64,000 nucleotides of DNA from positions 496,001 to 560,000 of the forward strand of contig LR778114.1 in NCBI GenBank assembly GCA_902809825.1, in the 5' to 3' direction. Both the position numbers and the translations under genes were made by a program. A model generated the notes under the pieces. It was given only the letters and a program-made list of their open reading frames with translations. It did no database searches and was not told where the DNA came from. Within the stretch, counting starts at the first letter, position 1; the number at the start of each line of letters is the position of its first letter. This document shows, piece after piece, positions 17,725-25,895 of the stretch. This DNA is from Candidatus Hydrogenisulfobacillus filiaventi (lineage in GTDB: Bacteria > Bacillota > Sulfobacillia > Sulfobacillales > R501).

Positions 17725-18501
17725 ATGTTCTCTACCTTGGGTATTGCGGCCTCCGGCCTGGCTACCGCCGGGGTGCAGCTCAATGCGGACGCGGTCAACC
17801 TGGCGAATCTCCAAACCCCTGGTTTTGGCCGGCAGTCGGTGGCGGTAACGGCAGGGGCCGAGCAGCTGGTCCGGCCCGGGACCACCGTGCTGGCGGGCCA
17901 GGTGCTGGTCCCGGACCTGGGCTGGCCGCAGGGTTCGGTAGTCGCCGGGACGGCCCCGCTGTTCGGGGACAGCATCCGGCCGACCGGGGTGCCCACCAAC
18001 CTGGCCATTGCCGGGGCGGGATTCTTTGCCGTCCAGGCTCCCGACGGCGGGGTGGCCTACACCCGGGCGGGTGACTTCGCCCCGGATGCCGCCGGGCAGC
18101 TGGTGCTGCCGGACGGGTCGCGGCTGCTGCCGCCGGTCACGGTACCGCCGGGGGCCACAGTCGCCATTTCGTCCCAGGGGGTGGTAACCGCCACCTTGCC
18201 CTCCGGCACCACCCGCACCCTGGGGCGCATCACCCTGGTGCAGTTCCCCAACCCGCAGGGGCTGGAGGCCATCGGCGGCAACCTTTACCGGCCCGGACCC
18301 GACGCCGGGGCACCGCAGCCGGGCCGGCCGGGTACCGGCGGCCTCGGCACCCTGCAGGCGGGCGCCCTCAACCAGTCGGGGGTCAGCCTGACCGCCACCC
18401 TCGGTAACCTGCTGGAGGCGCAGGAAACCTACCTCCTCACCGCCCGGGTACTGGGCGTAGCGGGGAGCCTGGAACGGCTCACGGCCGGGCTGCGCGCCTA
18501 G
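17725..18501 (+). CDS. flhP: Flagellar basal-body rod protein FlhP (FlgG family)
   Basis: A 258-residue rod protein with N-terminal IAASGLATAGVQLNADAVNL and LQTPGFGRQ, central IAGAGFFAVQAPDGG and YTRAGDFAPDAAGQL, and a C-terminal LLEAQETYLLTARVL helix. The ATG at 17725 has an AGGAGGAATCGGAG ribosome site; the frame upstream overlaps flhO and is not used. With flhO it builds the rod beneath the hook. Confidence 0.88.
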   Translation: MFSTLGIAASGLATAGVQLNADAVNLANLQTPGFGRQSVAVTAGAEQLVRPGTTVLAGQVLVPDLGWPQGSVVAGTAPLFGDSIRPTGVPTNLAIAGAGFFAVQAPDGGVAYTRAGDFAPDAAGQLVLPDGSRLLPPVTVPPGATVAISSQGVVTATLPSGTTRTLGRITLVQFPNPQGLEAIGGNLYRPGPDAGAPQPGRPGTGGLGTLQAGALNQSGVSLTATLGNLLEAQETYLLTARVLGVAGSLERLTAGLRA

Positions 18502-18535
18502 CCCAACTTACGTCAGGACAAGGGGTGCCGATGGC

Positions 18536-19033
18536 ATGTTGCGGCGGATGGTGGGTTTCCTGGTGGCGTTTCTGGTGGGGGCGGCCGCGGGCGCGGCCGG
18601 GCTCTGGTTCGGGTTTCCGCATCTGTTGACGTCCCGGCCGGCCCCGGCCGTAACGGCCGCCTTTAATCCCGCCCAGGCGGTGGGGGTGACGGAAGGCGAT
18701 ATCGAGAGCAACCTGCGCCAGAACGGGCATTACATCCGCTTTACCGTCAGCTTTGCGGTAATGCCCCAGGCTCTCAAGGCGGCGGAGGCGGCGGCCGGGC
18801 AAACCGACCCTGCCAGTTCCTCCGGCGGCGGGTCCGGTGGCACCGGGTCGGCGGCTCTGGACGCGCGCATCCGCAACGCCCTCATCGACCTCTGCCGGTC
18901 CACCTCCTACAATGCCCTGCAAAGTCCGGGGGGGCTCTCCGCTTTCAAGGCGGCGGTCAAGGTGCAGCTGGAGGCCATCTTTGGGCCGGGGCAGGTGGGG
19001 GCCGTTTACTTCCCCACCCTATTGACGCAGTGA
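18536..19033 (+). CDS. fliL: Flagellar basal-body protein FliL-like
   Basis: A 165-residue single-pass inner membrane protein. A short basic N-terminus and membrane helix (residues 6-30) are followed by an extracytoplasmic domain with YIRFTVSFAV and the C-terminal LEAIFGPGQVGAVYF segment, as in FliL, which surrounds and stabilises stator units. Its place just before flagellin is unusual, since fliL normally precedes fliM. The residue 90-100 Ser/Gly linker is variable. Confidence 0.75.
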   Translation: MLRRMVGFLVAFLVGAAAGAAGLWFGFPHLLTSRPAPAVTAAFNPAQAVGVTEGDIESNLRQNGHYIRFTVSFAVMPQALKAAEAAAGQTDPASSSGGGSGGTGSAALDARIRNALIDLCRSTSYNALQSPGGLSAFKAAVKVQLEAIFGPGQVGAVYFPTLLTQ

Positions 19034-19050
19034 GTGAGGATAAATGGGGC

Positions 19051-19079
19051 TAAAAGTTCGCCCCCGGACTGGCCGGGGA
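19051..19079 (+). promoter_or_regulatory. Possible SigD-type (sigma-28) promoter before flagellin
   Basis: AAAAGTTC (19052-19059), 12-base spacer, GCCGGGGA (19072-19079). The flagellar sigma consensus is TAAAGTTT-N11-GCCGATAA, so the -35 is good and the -10 keeps only GCCG and the final A. It lies about 90 bases before the flagellin start, where such a promoter is expected. Confidence 0.45.
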
Positions 19080-19168
19080 GGACAATAAGCGTGGACGGCC
19101 GGGCGGCGGCCGCCCGCACCGGGGCCCAGGACGGGCACCCGCTACCACTCATGGAGGAGTGATCCGGG

Positions 19169-20338
19169 ATGATCATCAACACCAATGTTCCCGCCTTGTT
19201 CGCGGAGAACGCCCTGCAGCAGACCGCCACCACTATGCAGACCCTGCAGGAGGAGCTGTCCACCGGCTACCAGATCAATTCGCCGGCCGACAACCCTGCG
19301 GGGCTGGCTATTGCCACCCTCATGCAGGGCGAGCTGGGCGGCCTCAACGAGGCCACCAACAACGCCAACCAGGCGACCAACCTTTTGACCACCGCCAACG
19401 GCGGGATCCAGAACGACGTCCAGATCGTGCAGCAGATCCAGCAGCTGGCGGTGCAGGCCTCCAGCACCACCAACAGCACCCAGGACCTGAACGACATCCA
19501 AGCCCAGATCAACCAGCTCATCAGCCAGCTCAACTCGAACGCCAAGAGCATCAACTACAACGGCTTGACCCTCATGGACGGCGCCTACTCCGGCGCGGCC
19601 TCGGTGGTGTCCAATATCGGGGGCACCAACGCCATCCAGGCCGTCTACCTGGGGGCGGACTCCGCCGACCTGTCCGTCTCCTCCGCCACCATCACCATCC
19701 AGGTCGCCACCTCGGCCACGGTGGACACGGCCACGGTGTCCCTGCAGGCGGTGGAAAACGGGGTGACGGTGGCTGCTACGGTGTCCCTCACCTTCGCCTC
19801 TTCGGCCTCCATGATCACCGCCCAGCTGGTGAACGGCACGCCGGGGGACAGCAACGCCGGTTCCTTCTCGGTGGAGTTCAACCCGGCCTCGGTGGCCGCG
19901 GCCGGCAGCAGCGGGGTGTCGGGCGAGTTTACCGTCAATGTCGGCAGCCCCCTGCAGTTCCAGGTGGGTCCCACGCAAGGGACCGAGAACGTGGTCAACG
20001 CCTACCTCGGCAAGGTGACGGCCAATACCCTGGGCCTCAGCAACATCAACGTGGTCAACAACGCCCAGTACGCCATCACCCAGGCCCAGCAGGCCCTCTC
20101 GATGCTCACCAACGCCCAGGGCCAGATCGGGGCCCAGATGGACCAGCTCAACTACACCATCCAGAACCTGCAGACGGAGAATACCAACCTGCAGGCGGCC
20201 CGGGCCACCATCATGGACGCCAACATGGCCCAGGTCACCAGCCAGTTTGCCCAGGAGCAGATCCTGGAGCAGACCGGCCTGCAGGCGTTGGCGGGCGCCA
20301 ACGCCCTGCCCCAGCTGGTGCTGAAGCTGCTCGGCTAA
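19169..20338 (+). CDS. hag: Flagellin
   Basis: A 389-residue filament subunit. The N-terminal D0/D1 (MIINTNVPALFAEN, then LSTGYQINSPADNPAGLAIA) and C-terminal D1/D0 (MDANMAQVTSQFAQEQILEQ and TGLQALAGANALPQLVLKLL) are typical. The 140-280 region is a Ser/Thr/Val-rich surface domain that could carry glycans. The ATG at 19169 follows GGAGGAGTGA. The CsrA/FliW pair encoded at 25.0-25.9 kb probably controls its translation; a CsrA-site (GGA in a hairpin) should overlap this leader but I did not model it. Confidence 0.97.
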   Translation: MIINTNVPALFAENALQQTATTMQTLQEELSTGYQINSPADNPAGLAIATLMQGELGGLNEATNNANQATNLLTTANGGIQNDVQIVQQIQQLAVQASSTTNSTQDLNDIQAQINQLISQLNSNAKSINYNGLTLMDGAYSGAASVVSNIGGTNAIQAVYLGADSADLSVSSATITIQVATSATVDTATVSLQAVENGVTVAATVSLTFASSASMITAQLVNGTPGDSNAGSFSVEFNPASVAAAGSSGVSGEFTVNVGSPLQFQVGPTQGTENVVNAYLGKVTANTLGLSNINVVNNAQYAITQAQQALSMLTNAQGQIGAQMDQLNYTIQNLQTENTNLQAARATIMDANMAQVTSQFAQEQILEQTGLQALAGANALPQLVLKLLG

Positions 20339-20355
20339 GCCGCTTCCCGCGGCGG

Positions 20356-20378
20356 GGGGAGGGGGCCTCCCCCTCCCC
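20356..20378 (+). terminator. Strong hairpin after flagellin
   Basis: GGGGAGGGGG (20356-20365) pairs perfectly with CCCCCTCCCC (20369-20378) across a 3-base loop. No T run follows, so it may reduce read-through into fliD or protect the flagellin mRNA 3' end rather than act as a full terminator. Confidence 0.55.
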
Positions 20379-20419
20379 GCGCGCCGGGAGGCAGGACCGC
20401 AGGGAGGGAGGCATCCGGC

Positions 20420-21892
20420 ATGAGCGGCATCAACCTCAACTGGGCAGCCGTGTACGGTACCAACAACGTGGCAGCACAGATGATGGGGGACATCAGCTTT
20501 TCCCAGTTTGTGGGCCTGCTGGAGGAGCCCTTGGCGGAGCAGATCGGGCAGATTCAGGCCCAGCTCCAGCAGCTGAACGCCCAGACGGGGGCCTGGACCA
20601 CCCTGCAGGGCGATGCCCAGACCCTGCTCAACGACTTGAACAACCTTTCCGCCACCGGCACCGCCTTTCAGGCGGTGACGGTGACCTCTTCAGATCCGGC
20701 CGCCGTGCAGGCGGCGGCCGACCAAAGCGCGGTGCAGGGCAGCTACACGGTGGAGGTGCTGCAGCTGGCTCAGGCGGAGCTGGACGGCAGTGCCAGCGCC
20801 GCCATCACCGTCACCAGCCCCACCGTGGCCCTTAATCTGCCGGCGGGGACGGTCTCCATCAGCGTGGGCGGCAGCACGGTGTCCATCGCCGTCAGCAGTA
20901 CCGCCAGCCTAGACTCCCTGGAGCAGGCCATCAATCAGAGCGGGGCGGGGGTGAAGGCCACGGTGGAGGAGGACGCCTCGGGCGACTACTTCCTCCAGAT
21001 CCAGGCCCTGCAGACCGATGCCCCCATCACCTACGGGGGGGATACCAACGCCCTGGTCAGTCTGGGGATCATGGTCTCCACCTCCAGCGGGGTGACCAAC
21101 AACGCGGTCTATCAGGCCCAACCGGCCCTGATTCAACTGGGCACCGCCGGCAGCCAGTTCGCCTCCTCCACCGACACCTTTACTGGCGTCATTCCGGGGC
21201 TTACCCTCACTGTGAGCCAGGCGTCCGCCTCGGCGGTGCTGACGGTGGGTCCCAACGTCTCCGGGATCGCGGCCACCATCCAGCAGTTTGTCAACGACTG
21301 GAACACCTTCGTGCAGGACACGGAGAACCTGGCCTTGGGCACCCAGGCCGGCCCACCCACCTCCACCACCGCGGCCAACGGGCAGACCACGGCCAGTTTC
21401 GCCGCCAACCCCAACCAGGTGATCTTCTCGCCGGTGCCGATGGCCACCATGAACCAGATTGAAAGCGTGATGCTGGGCTTCTACCAGCCGGGCAATCCCT
21501 ACGGCATGCTGGCCGCCCTGGGCATCACCCCCTCGGGGGATCAGAAAGGGACCTTGAGCGTCAACCCCGGCACCTTGGAGAATGCCTTGGCCACTAATTT
21601 GGGGGCGGTGCAGCAGTTCTTTGCCGCCCTCTCCGCTCAGGTGACCCCCTTATTGGCCGGGTATGCGCAGGGGCCTCAGAGCGTCACCGGGGTTAACCTG
21701 AGCGAGAATGACCAGCTGACCCAGCACCTGGACCAGGAAAAGACCCAGATCCAGGAGGAGGCGGCCGCCCTGCAGACGCAGGCAGCAGGGGAGTATCAGT
21801 CCTGGCTGAACGCCTTGAGCCAGCTGGCGCAGGAGGAGCAGCTGTTCCAGGCCCTGCAGCAGGGGCAGGGGTCGGGCGGCAATGGCGGCTAA
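20420..21892 (+). CDS. fliD: Flagellar filament cap protein FliD
   Basis: A 490-residue filament cap. The N-terminal coiled-coil segment (residues 30-75) and FQAVTVTSSDPAAVQAAADQ are FliD-like, and the central beta domain and C-terminal coiled coil with LTQHLDQEKTQIQEEAAALQ complete the family layout. It caps the filament and folds incoming flagellin. The ATG follows GGAGGGAGGC. The stop overlaps fliS. Confidence 0.92.
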   Translation: MSGINLNWAAVYGTNNVAAQMMGDISFSQFVGLLEEPLAEQIGQIQAQLQQLNAQTGAWTTLQGDAQTLLNDLNNLSATGTAFQAVTVTSSDPAAVQAAADQSAVQGSYTVEVLQLAQAELDGSASAAITVTSPTVALNLPAGTVSISVGGSTVSIAVSSTASLDSLEQAINQSGAGVKATVEEDASGDYFLQIQALQTDAPITYGGDTNALVSLGIMVSTSSGVTNNAVYQAQPALIQLGTAGSQFASSTDTFTGVIPGLTLTVSQASASAVLTVGPNVSGIAATIQQFVNDWNTFVQDTENLALGTQAGPPTSTTAANGQTTASFAANPNQVIFSPVPMATMNQIESVMLGFYQPGNPYGMLAALGITPSGDQKGTLSVNPGTLENALATNLGAVQQFFAALSAQVTPLLAGYAQGPQSVTGVNLSENDQLTQHLDQEKTQIQEEAAALQTQAAGEYQSWLNALSQLAQEEQLFQALQQGQGSGGNGG

Positions 21893-22328
21893 GGGGGCGC
21901 AGGCGATGGAGCAGGCGGATCGGGAGCAGGCCGCGGTCAACCGGTACCTGGTAGAGCGCATCCAGACTGCGGGGCCGGATGAGCTGGGCCTCATGCTGCT
22001 GCGGGCGGCAGACCAGGCGGCGGTGCAGTGTCAGGAGGCCATCCGGGCGGCCCGCTGGGACCAGGTGGTGCGCCACGGGGGGCTGCTGCAGAACATCATG
22101 GCCGGCCTGACCGAGGTGACCGACAAGGAGAGCCGGGAGGGGCAGACGCTTAGGGCCCTCTATCTCTACTGCTGGCAGCAGGCGGTGGCCGCTCAGCAGC
22201 AGCACGACCCCGGGGTGCTGGATCCGGTGCGTGCGGTGCTGGCCCGGCTCATCGCCGGATTGGAGGCGCACGCCCGGCGGCAGGCGGAGCCGGCCATGGC
22301 GGGGGGGCACGTGGACTTCAGCGGGTGA
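21882..22328 (+). CDS. fliS: Flagellin export chaperone FliS
   Basis: A 148-residue helical protein; VNRYLVERIQTAGPDELGLMLL and ALYLYCWQQAVAAQQQHD correspond to FliS helices. FliS binds the flagellin C-terminus and stops premature polymerisation. It overlaps fliD by 11 bases. ATG 21882 is used; ATG 21906 with AAGGGGGCG upstream is an equal alternative. The 3' end overlaps the convergent glycosyltransferase by 11 bases. FliS also interacts with FliW in the CsrA circuit, and fliW is nearby. Confidence 0.87.
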   Translation: MAAKGAQAMEQADREQAAVNRYLVERIQTAGPDELGLMLLRAADQAAVQCQEAIRAARWDQVVRHGGLLQNIMAGLTEVTDKESREGQTLRALYLYCWQQAVAAQQQHDPGVLDPVRAVLARLIAGLEAHARRQAEPAMAGGHVDFSG

Positions 22329-23568
22329 CGCCGGCAGTGTCGCCGGGTAGCTGCTCCCGGGCCCAGTCCACCAGCCGGGCCTCGGCCGGGGTCAGCTCGG
22401 GCCAGATGGCGAAGGCCTCCAGGATGCGGTCGGGCGGCAGCACCAGGGCTACGCTGCGGCCGACGACCTCGGGCGGGTTGTCGGCCAGCAGCCGTAGCAG
22501 GAGCTGCCAGGCATCGCGGAAATAGGGCTGCACCTGTACGCACTTCAGCAGGGTGGCGGTGGCCTTGCGGCTGTCCCCCTGCAGGAGGGCAATCTGCGCC
22601 AGCCGGAAGAGGGCCTTGAAGGTACCGATGCCGGTTTCGGTCTGGAGAAAGCCCTTGGGTTCCCCCATCTGCACCGCCTTCAGGAAGGCCGCCTCGGCCC
22701 GGGCATAGTCGTGCTCATCCATGGCGATGAGGCCGTCGGTGTAGACGAAGTCGGTGTAGGCGGGGAAGAAGGTCAGGCCTTCGCGCAGCACCTGGTGGGC
22801 CCGGCGGTGATTCTTCAGCATCCAGTAGGCCTTGGCCCGGGTGAGGATGAAGAGGGGCTGCAGGGGCTCGGTGGGGCCGATGAGGCGCATGGCCTGCTGT
22901 ACCTCGCGCAGGGCGGTGTCGTACTCCCCGGCCTGCAGGTACGTCTGGGCCAGCTGCCAGCGGGCGTAGGCGTCCCCAGGCTGCCGGCGGACCAGGGCCT
23001 TCAGCAGGCTCAGATTGCGCTGCACCTTGTCGCGGGCCCGGACCACCTGGGTGAGGTAGCCGTAATGGAGGATGCGCACGTTCAGCACATCCAGCCGCAA
23101 CCCCGCGGCGGTGACACTGGGGATGATCTGCTCATGGATGGCTCCGGTGTAACGGATCCGCGGGTCCGCCCGGAACAGGCGGCTGACCAGCGCCTCGCTG
23201 ATATTCTCGGAACGGTCGGCCAGGGAGACCACGCGCAGGTTGTAGGCGTCGGCGTAGGGGGTTTCCACCGCAGCCCGCAGGCGGGGGAGGTCATCCCGCA
23301 CCAGTTCCTCGTCGGCGTCCAAGACCAGCACCCAGGGTGTCCGCACCGCCTCCAGGGCCACGTTGCGGGCTTCGGCGAAGTCCTGGTGCCAGGGGTGGTG
23401 CAGCACGGTAGCCCCGAAACGGCGGGCGATGGCGGGGCTGTCGTCCCGGGAGCCGGTGTCGACTACCACCATCGCATCCACCACCGCGGCCGCCGAGGCC
23501 AGGCAGCGGGGCAGGAACGCCGCCTCGTCCCGCACAATCATGGCCAAGGTGATGCCGGAGGATCCCAT
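22318..23568 (-). CDS. Family 2 glycosyltransferase with TPR repeats
   Basis: A 416-residue protein. Residues 1-200 are a GT-A domain: ITLAMIVRDEAAFLPRCLAS, VVVDTGSRDDS, WVLVLDADEEL (DxD metal site) and GAIHEQI. Residues about 215-370 form tetratricopeptide repeats (ARWQLAQTYLQAGEYDTALR, and others), a build seen in protein O-glycosyltransferases such as flagellin-modifying enzymes. Its position between fliS and fliM suggests flagellin as substrate, which is inference. The ATG at 23568 has AGGAGG 10 bases upstream. It is cytoplasmic with no membrane segment. Confidence 0.82.
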   Translation of the reverse strand: MGSSGITLAMIVRDEAAFLPRCLASAAAVVDAMVVVDTGSRDDSPAIARRFGATVLHHPWHQDFAEARNVALEAVRTPWVLVLDADEELVRDDLPRLRAAVETPYADAYNLRVVSLADRSENISEALVSRLFRADPRIRYTGAIHEQIIPSVTAAGLRLDVLNVRILHYGYLTQVVRARDKVQRNLSLLKALVRRQPGDAYARWQLAQTYLQAGEYDTALREVQQAMRLIGPTEPLQPLFILTRAKAYWMLKNHRRAHQVLREGLTFFPAYTDFVYTDGLIAMDEHDYARAEAAFLKAVQMGEPKGFLQTETGIGTFKALFRLAQIALLQGDSRKATATLLKCVQVQPYFRDAWQLLLRLLADNPPEVVGRSVALVLPPDRILEAFAIWPELTPAEARLVDWAREQLPGDTAGVTR

Positions 23569-23759
23569 GCGTCCATCGCCTCCTGTCCAGGGCCGCGGGC
23601 CGGGTGGCCCGGGGGCTTCCGCTCGGGATCCAGCATAGCAGCAGCGGCCCCGGGCCCCCAAACCGTAGGCGGCAGCTGCGGTGGCAGGACTTTAGCCAGG
23701 AGCGGCGAAGTGTCCAGGGGGCAAGATCGAACAGGGGCAATGGAGGCCGGACGACGGGC

Positions 23760-24662
23760 ATGGTGAGGACAGGGACCGAAGGGGTCCGGGACTACGATTT
23801 TCAACGCCCGCACCAGTTAAGCCGCCTCGAGCTGGACGCGCTCACGCTCCTGTTCGAGTCCTGGGGACGGGTGACGGCGAACTTTCTCTCCAACTACCTG
23901 CGCACGGTGGTGAGCCTGCACGAGGTCAGCGGGCAGCAGCTGCCGTATGAGGAATATTTGGACCGCGTGCGGGTGCCCACCGTGCTGGCGGTCTGGGACC
24001 TCAACCGGGAGGCGGGGGGGACGGCGCTACTGCAGCTGGACCCGGCCATCGCCCTCAATATCGTCGACCGCGCCCTGGGCGGACCGGGCTACGGGCCGTT
24101 CCCGGTGCGGGAGCTGACGGAGATTGAGCAGGCCATCCTGCGCCGCATCCTCCGCCGGATGGGCGACCTGTTCGTGCAGACCTGGGCGCCCACCGCGCCC
24201 CTGAGCCTGGAGCTCACCCAGCTGGAGTTCAACCCCGCTTTTGCCCCGGTGGCGGCCGAGGGCGACCTGGTGGTGGCCTTCAGTCATGCCATCAGTCTGG
24301 ACGGGCAGGAGGGCCGCCTCACCTGGGTGTGGCCGTTCGGGGTCATGCGCCCGCTGGCCGAGCTGCTCACCCGGCACAGCCTGGGCCGGGAGGAGGGTCG
24401 CCGGGTGGAGCCCCGCCCGCGGGAGATGGAGCGCCACCTGAAGGCGGTGCCGGTGCACTGCACGGTGGTGCTGGGGCGGGCGCGGATTACGCTGGGGGAT
24501 TTCGACCGCCTGCGGGCAGGGGACGTGCTGCTGCTGGACCGCCGGTATGACGAAAGCCTGGAACTCCGGGTGGCGGGCCTGCCGAAGTTTGATGTAGTGG
24601 CGGGCCGGTCGCACGGGCACTTTGCGGTGCGGGTGATCGGACGCCGGCCGCTGGATGAGTGA
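23760..24662 (+). CDS. fliM: Flagellar motor switch protein FliM
   Basis: A 300-residue C-ring protein: YDFQRPHQLSRLELDALTLL near the start, LDPAIALNIVDRALGG, LTEIEQAILRRILRRMGDLF, and a C-terminal SpoA (FliN-like) domain. The N-terminal CheY-binding peptide (LSQDEIDALL in most FliM) is lacking, as the protein begins directly with the linker. The ATG at 23760 is used because the frame before it does not resemble FliM. It overlaps fliN signals downstream. Confidence 0.93.
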   Translation: MVRTGTEGVRDYDFQRPHQLSRLELDALTLLFESWGRVTANFLSNYLRTVVSLHEVSGQQLPYEEYLDRVRVPTVLAVWDLNREAGGTALLQLDPAIALNIVDRALGGPGYGPFPVRELTEIEQAILRRILRRMGDLFVQTWAPTAPLSLELTQLEFNPAFAPVAAEGDLVVAFSHAISLDGQEGRLTWVWPFGVMRPLAELLTRHSLGREEGRRVEPRPREMERHLKAVPVHCTVVLGRARITLGDFDRLRAGDVLLLDRRYDESLELRVAGLPKFDVVAGRSHGHFAVRVIGRRPLDE

Positions 24663-24675
24663 GGAGGGTGAGCAG

Positions 24676-25152
24676 ATGGCCAAGAAGGCGGTGCGGCTGA
24701 CCGCAGAGGAAGTGGCGGCGCTGGCGGGGCAGGGGGATCCGGCCCCCGACCCCGGCGGGGTAGAGATCCGGCCCGTATCCTTCGCTGAGCTGGAGGAGGG
24801 GCCACCCCGGCGGGAAGAGGAGGCCGGGCCGGTGGCCTTCCTGTGGGACGTGCCCATGACGGTAGAGGTGGAGCTGGGCGCAGCCGACTTGGCCGTGCGC
24901 GACGTGCTGGCCCTAGGACCGGGTTCGGTGGTGGAGCTTGACCGCTCCTACGGCGAACCCCTCGACATCCGCATCAACGGCCGGCTGGTGGCGCGGGGCG
25001 AGGTGGTGATTGCGGGCGAGAACTTCGGGGTCCGGATCACCGAGATCCTGGTTTCCCCGGCGGAACTGGCGGGGACGTCCTCCGACGGGGAGCCGTCGGC
25101 ACCAGGGGGTGAGGCGCCGCCGGCCGCGAACCCGGCGCCGGAGGCAGGGTAG
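24676..25152 (+). CDS. fliN: Flagellar motor switch protein FliN
   Basis: A 158-residue protein with an acidic N-terminal half and a SpoA/FliN domain (about residues 60-130: VPMTVEVELGAADLAVRDVL, LGPGSVVELDRSYGEPLDI, GEVVIAGENFGVRITEIL). It forms the base of the C ring with FliM. ATG 24676 has GGAGGGTGAGCAG before it; the earlier ATG 24655 overlaps fliM. There is no CheC-type phosphatase region, so it is FliN rather than FliY. The last 26 residues are a Pro/Ala tail that lies opposite csrA. Confidence 0.93.
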   Translation: MAKKAVRLTAEEVAALAGQGDPAPDPGGVEIRPVSFAELEEGPPRREEEAGPVAFLWDVPMTVEVELGAADLAVRDVLALGPGSVVELDRSYGEPLDIRINGRLVARGEVVIAGENFGVRITEILVSPAELAGTSSDGEPSAPGGEAPPAANPAPEAG

Positions 25153-25375
25153 CCGGGGGCGGGCTGTCGGCGGCGGCCTGGTTGGCCTGGGTCGCCAGCC
25201 AGACCTCCTCCCGCAGCACGCGCACCTGGGCCGGGGCTTCGATGCCCAGCCGGACGGTCTCCCCGCTCACCTCGAGCACCCGGATGTGGATGGGGGGCGG
25301 GGCGTCGCCGGCGCCGGGGCCGGGCTCCCAAAACAGCACGATGGCGTCGCTGGCCTTGCGCGTCAGCACCAGCAT
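25037..25375 (-). CDS. csrA: Carbon storage regulator CsrA with C-terminal tail
   Basis: A 112-residue RNA-binding translational repressor. The CsrA core is residues 1-68: MLVLTRKASDAIVL, IHIRVLEVSGETVRLGIEAP and VRVLREEVWL, with an extra Pro/Gly-rich loop (16-28) between the first two strands. The remaining 44 residues are Pro/Ser/Arg-rich and not part of the fold. They are encoded opposite the fliN 3' end (116 bases of overlap). ATG 25375 is preferred to an upstream GTG at 25381. CsrA represses flagellin translation and is held by FliW, encoded just before it. Confidence 0.92.
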   Translation of the reverse strand: MLVLTRKASDAIVLFWEPGPGAGDAPPPIHIRVLEVSGETVRLGIEAPAQVRVLREEVWLATQANQAAADSPPPATLPPAPGSRPAAPHPLVPTAPRRRTSPPVPPGKPGSR

Positions 25376-25417
25376 GGGCACCGTTCCCTTCTCCGTAGGC
25401 TGGGATCCGGTGCTCCA

Positions 25418-25873
25418 TTATGGCGTCGGGCGAGGCGCGGAATCAACCGGGGCCGGCAGCGGCGGCAGCGGCACCTGATAGCCCCAGGGGGTGGAGAGGA
25501 TGAACTGCCCGCCCCGGCGGGTCCAGCGGTTAAACACCAGGGGGCTGCGCAGATTGGCGGCCGGCTGGTTGCGGCCGGCCTCGAAGGTGAGGAGGACCAG
25601 CACCGCCCAATCGTCCGGCGGGCCGGCCACGGCCAGGTCCACATCGCCGGGGGCGACGGCATAATCCGGGAAGAACACCAGGGGATCGATGACCACGAAG
25701 GCCAGCGCCGGCTCGTCGGCCGACTGCAGGTACAGGAAGGGGTTGTCCGGCTGCACCGGCAGCAGCACGTAGCGCCGGTAGGCTTCAAACCCCAGGATGG
25801 GCCGCTCGCAGGTCAGGAGGTCCTCCTCCCGCACCTGCAGCCTTCCGAAGAAACGGGTGGCAATCTCCGGCAC
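25418..25873 (-). CDS. fliW: Flagellar assembly factor FliW
   Basis: A 151-residue protein matching FliW: TRFFGRLQVREEDLLTCERPI near the N-terminus, FLYLQSADEPALAFVVIDPL, and the SPLVFN strand. FliW binds CsrA non-competitively and relieves repression of flagellin mRNA; free flagellin sequesters FliW. The GTG start at 25873 follows AAGGGGGGAGCCC. It lies between flgL and csrA in the same direction, as in Bacillus. Confidence 0.95.
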   Translation of the reverse strand: MPEIATRFFGRLQVREEDLLTCERPILGFEAYRRYVLLPVQPDNPFLYLQSADEPALAFVVIDPLVFFPDYAVAPGDVDLAVAGPPDDWAVLVLLTFEAGRNQPAANLRSPLVFNRWTRRGGQFILSTPWGYQVPLPPLPAPVDSAPRPTP

Positions 25874-25895
25874 CGGGCTCCCCCCTTGGTGCCCC

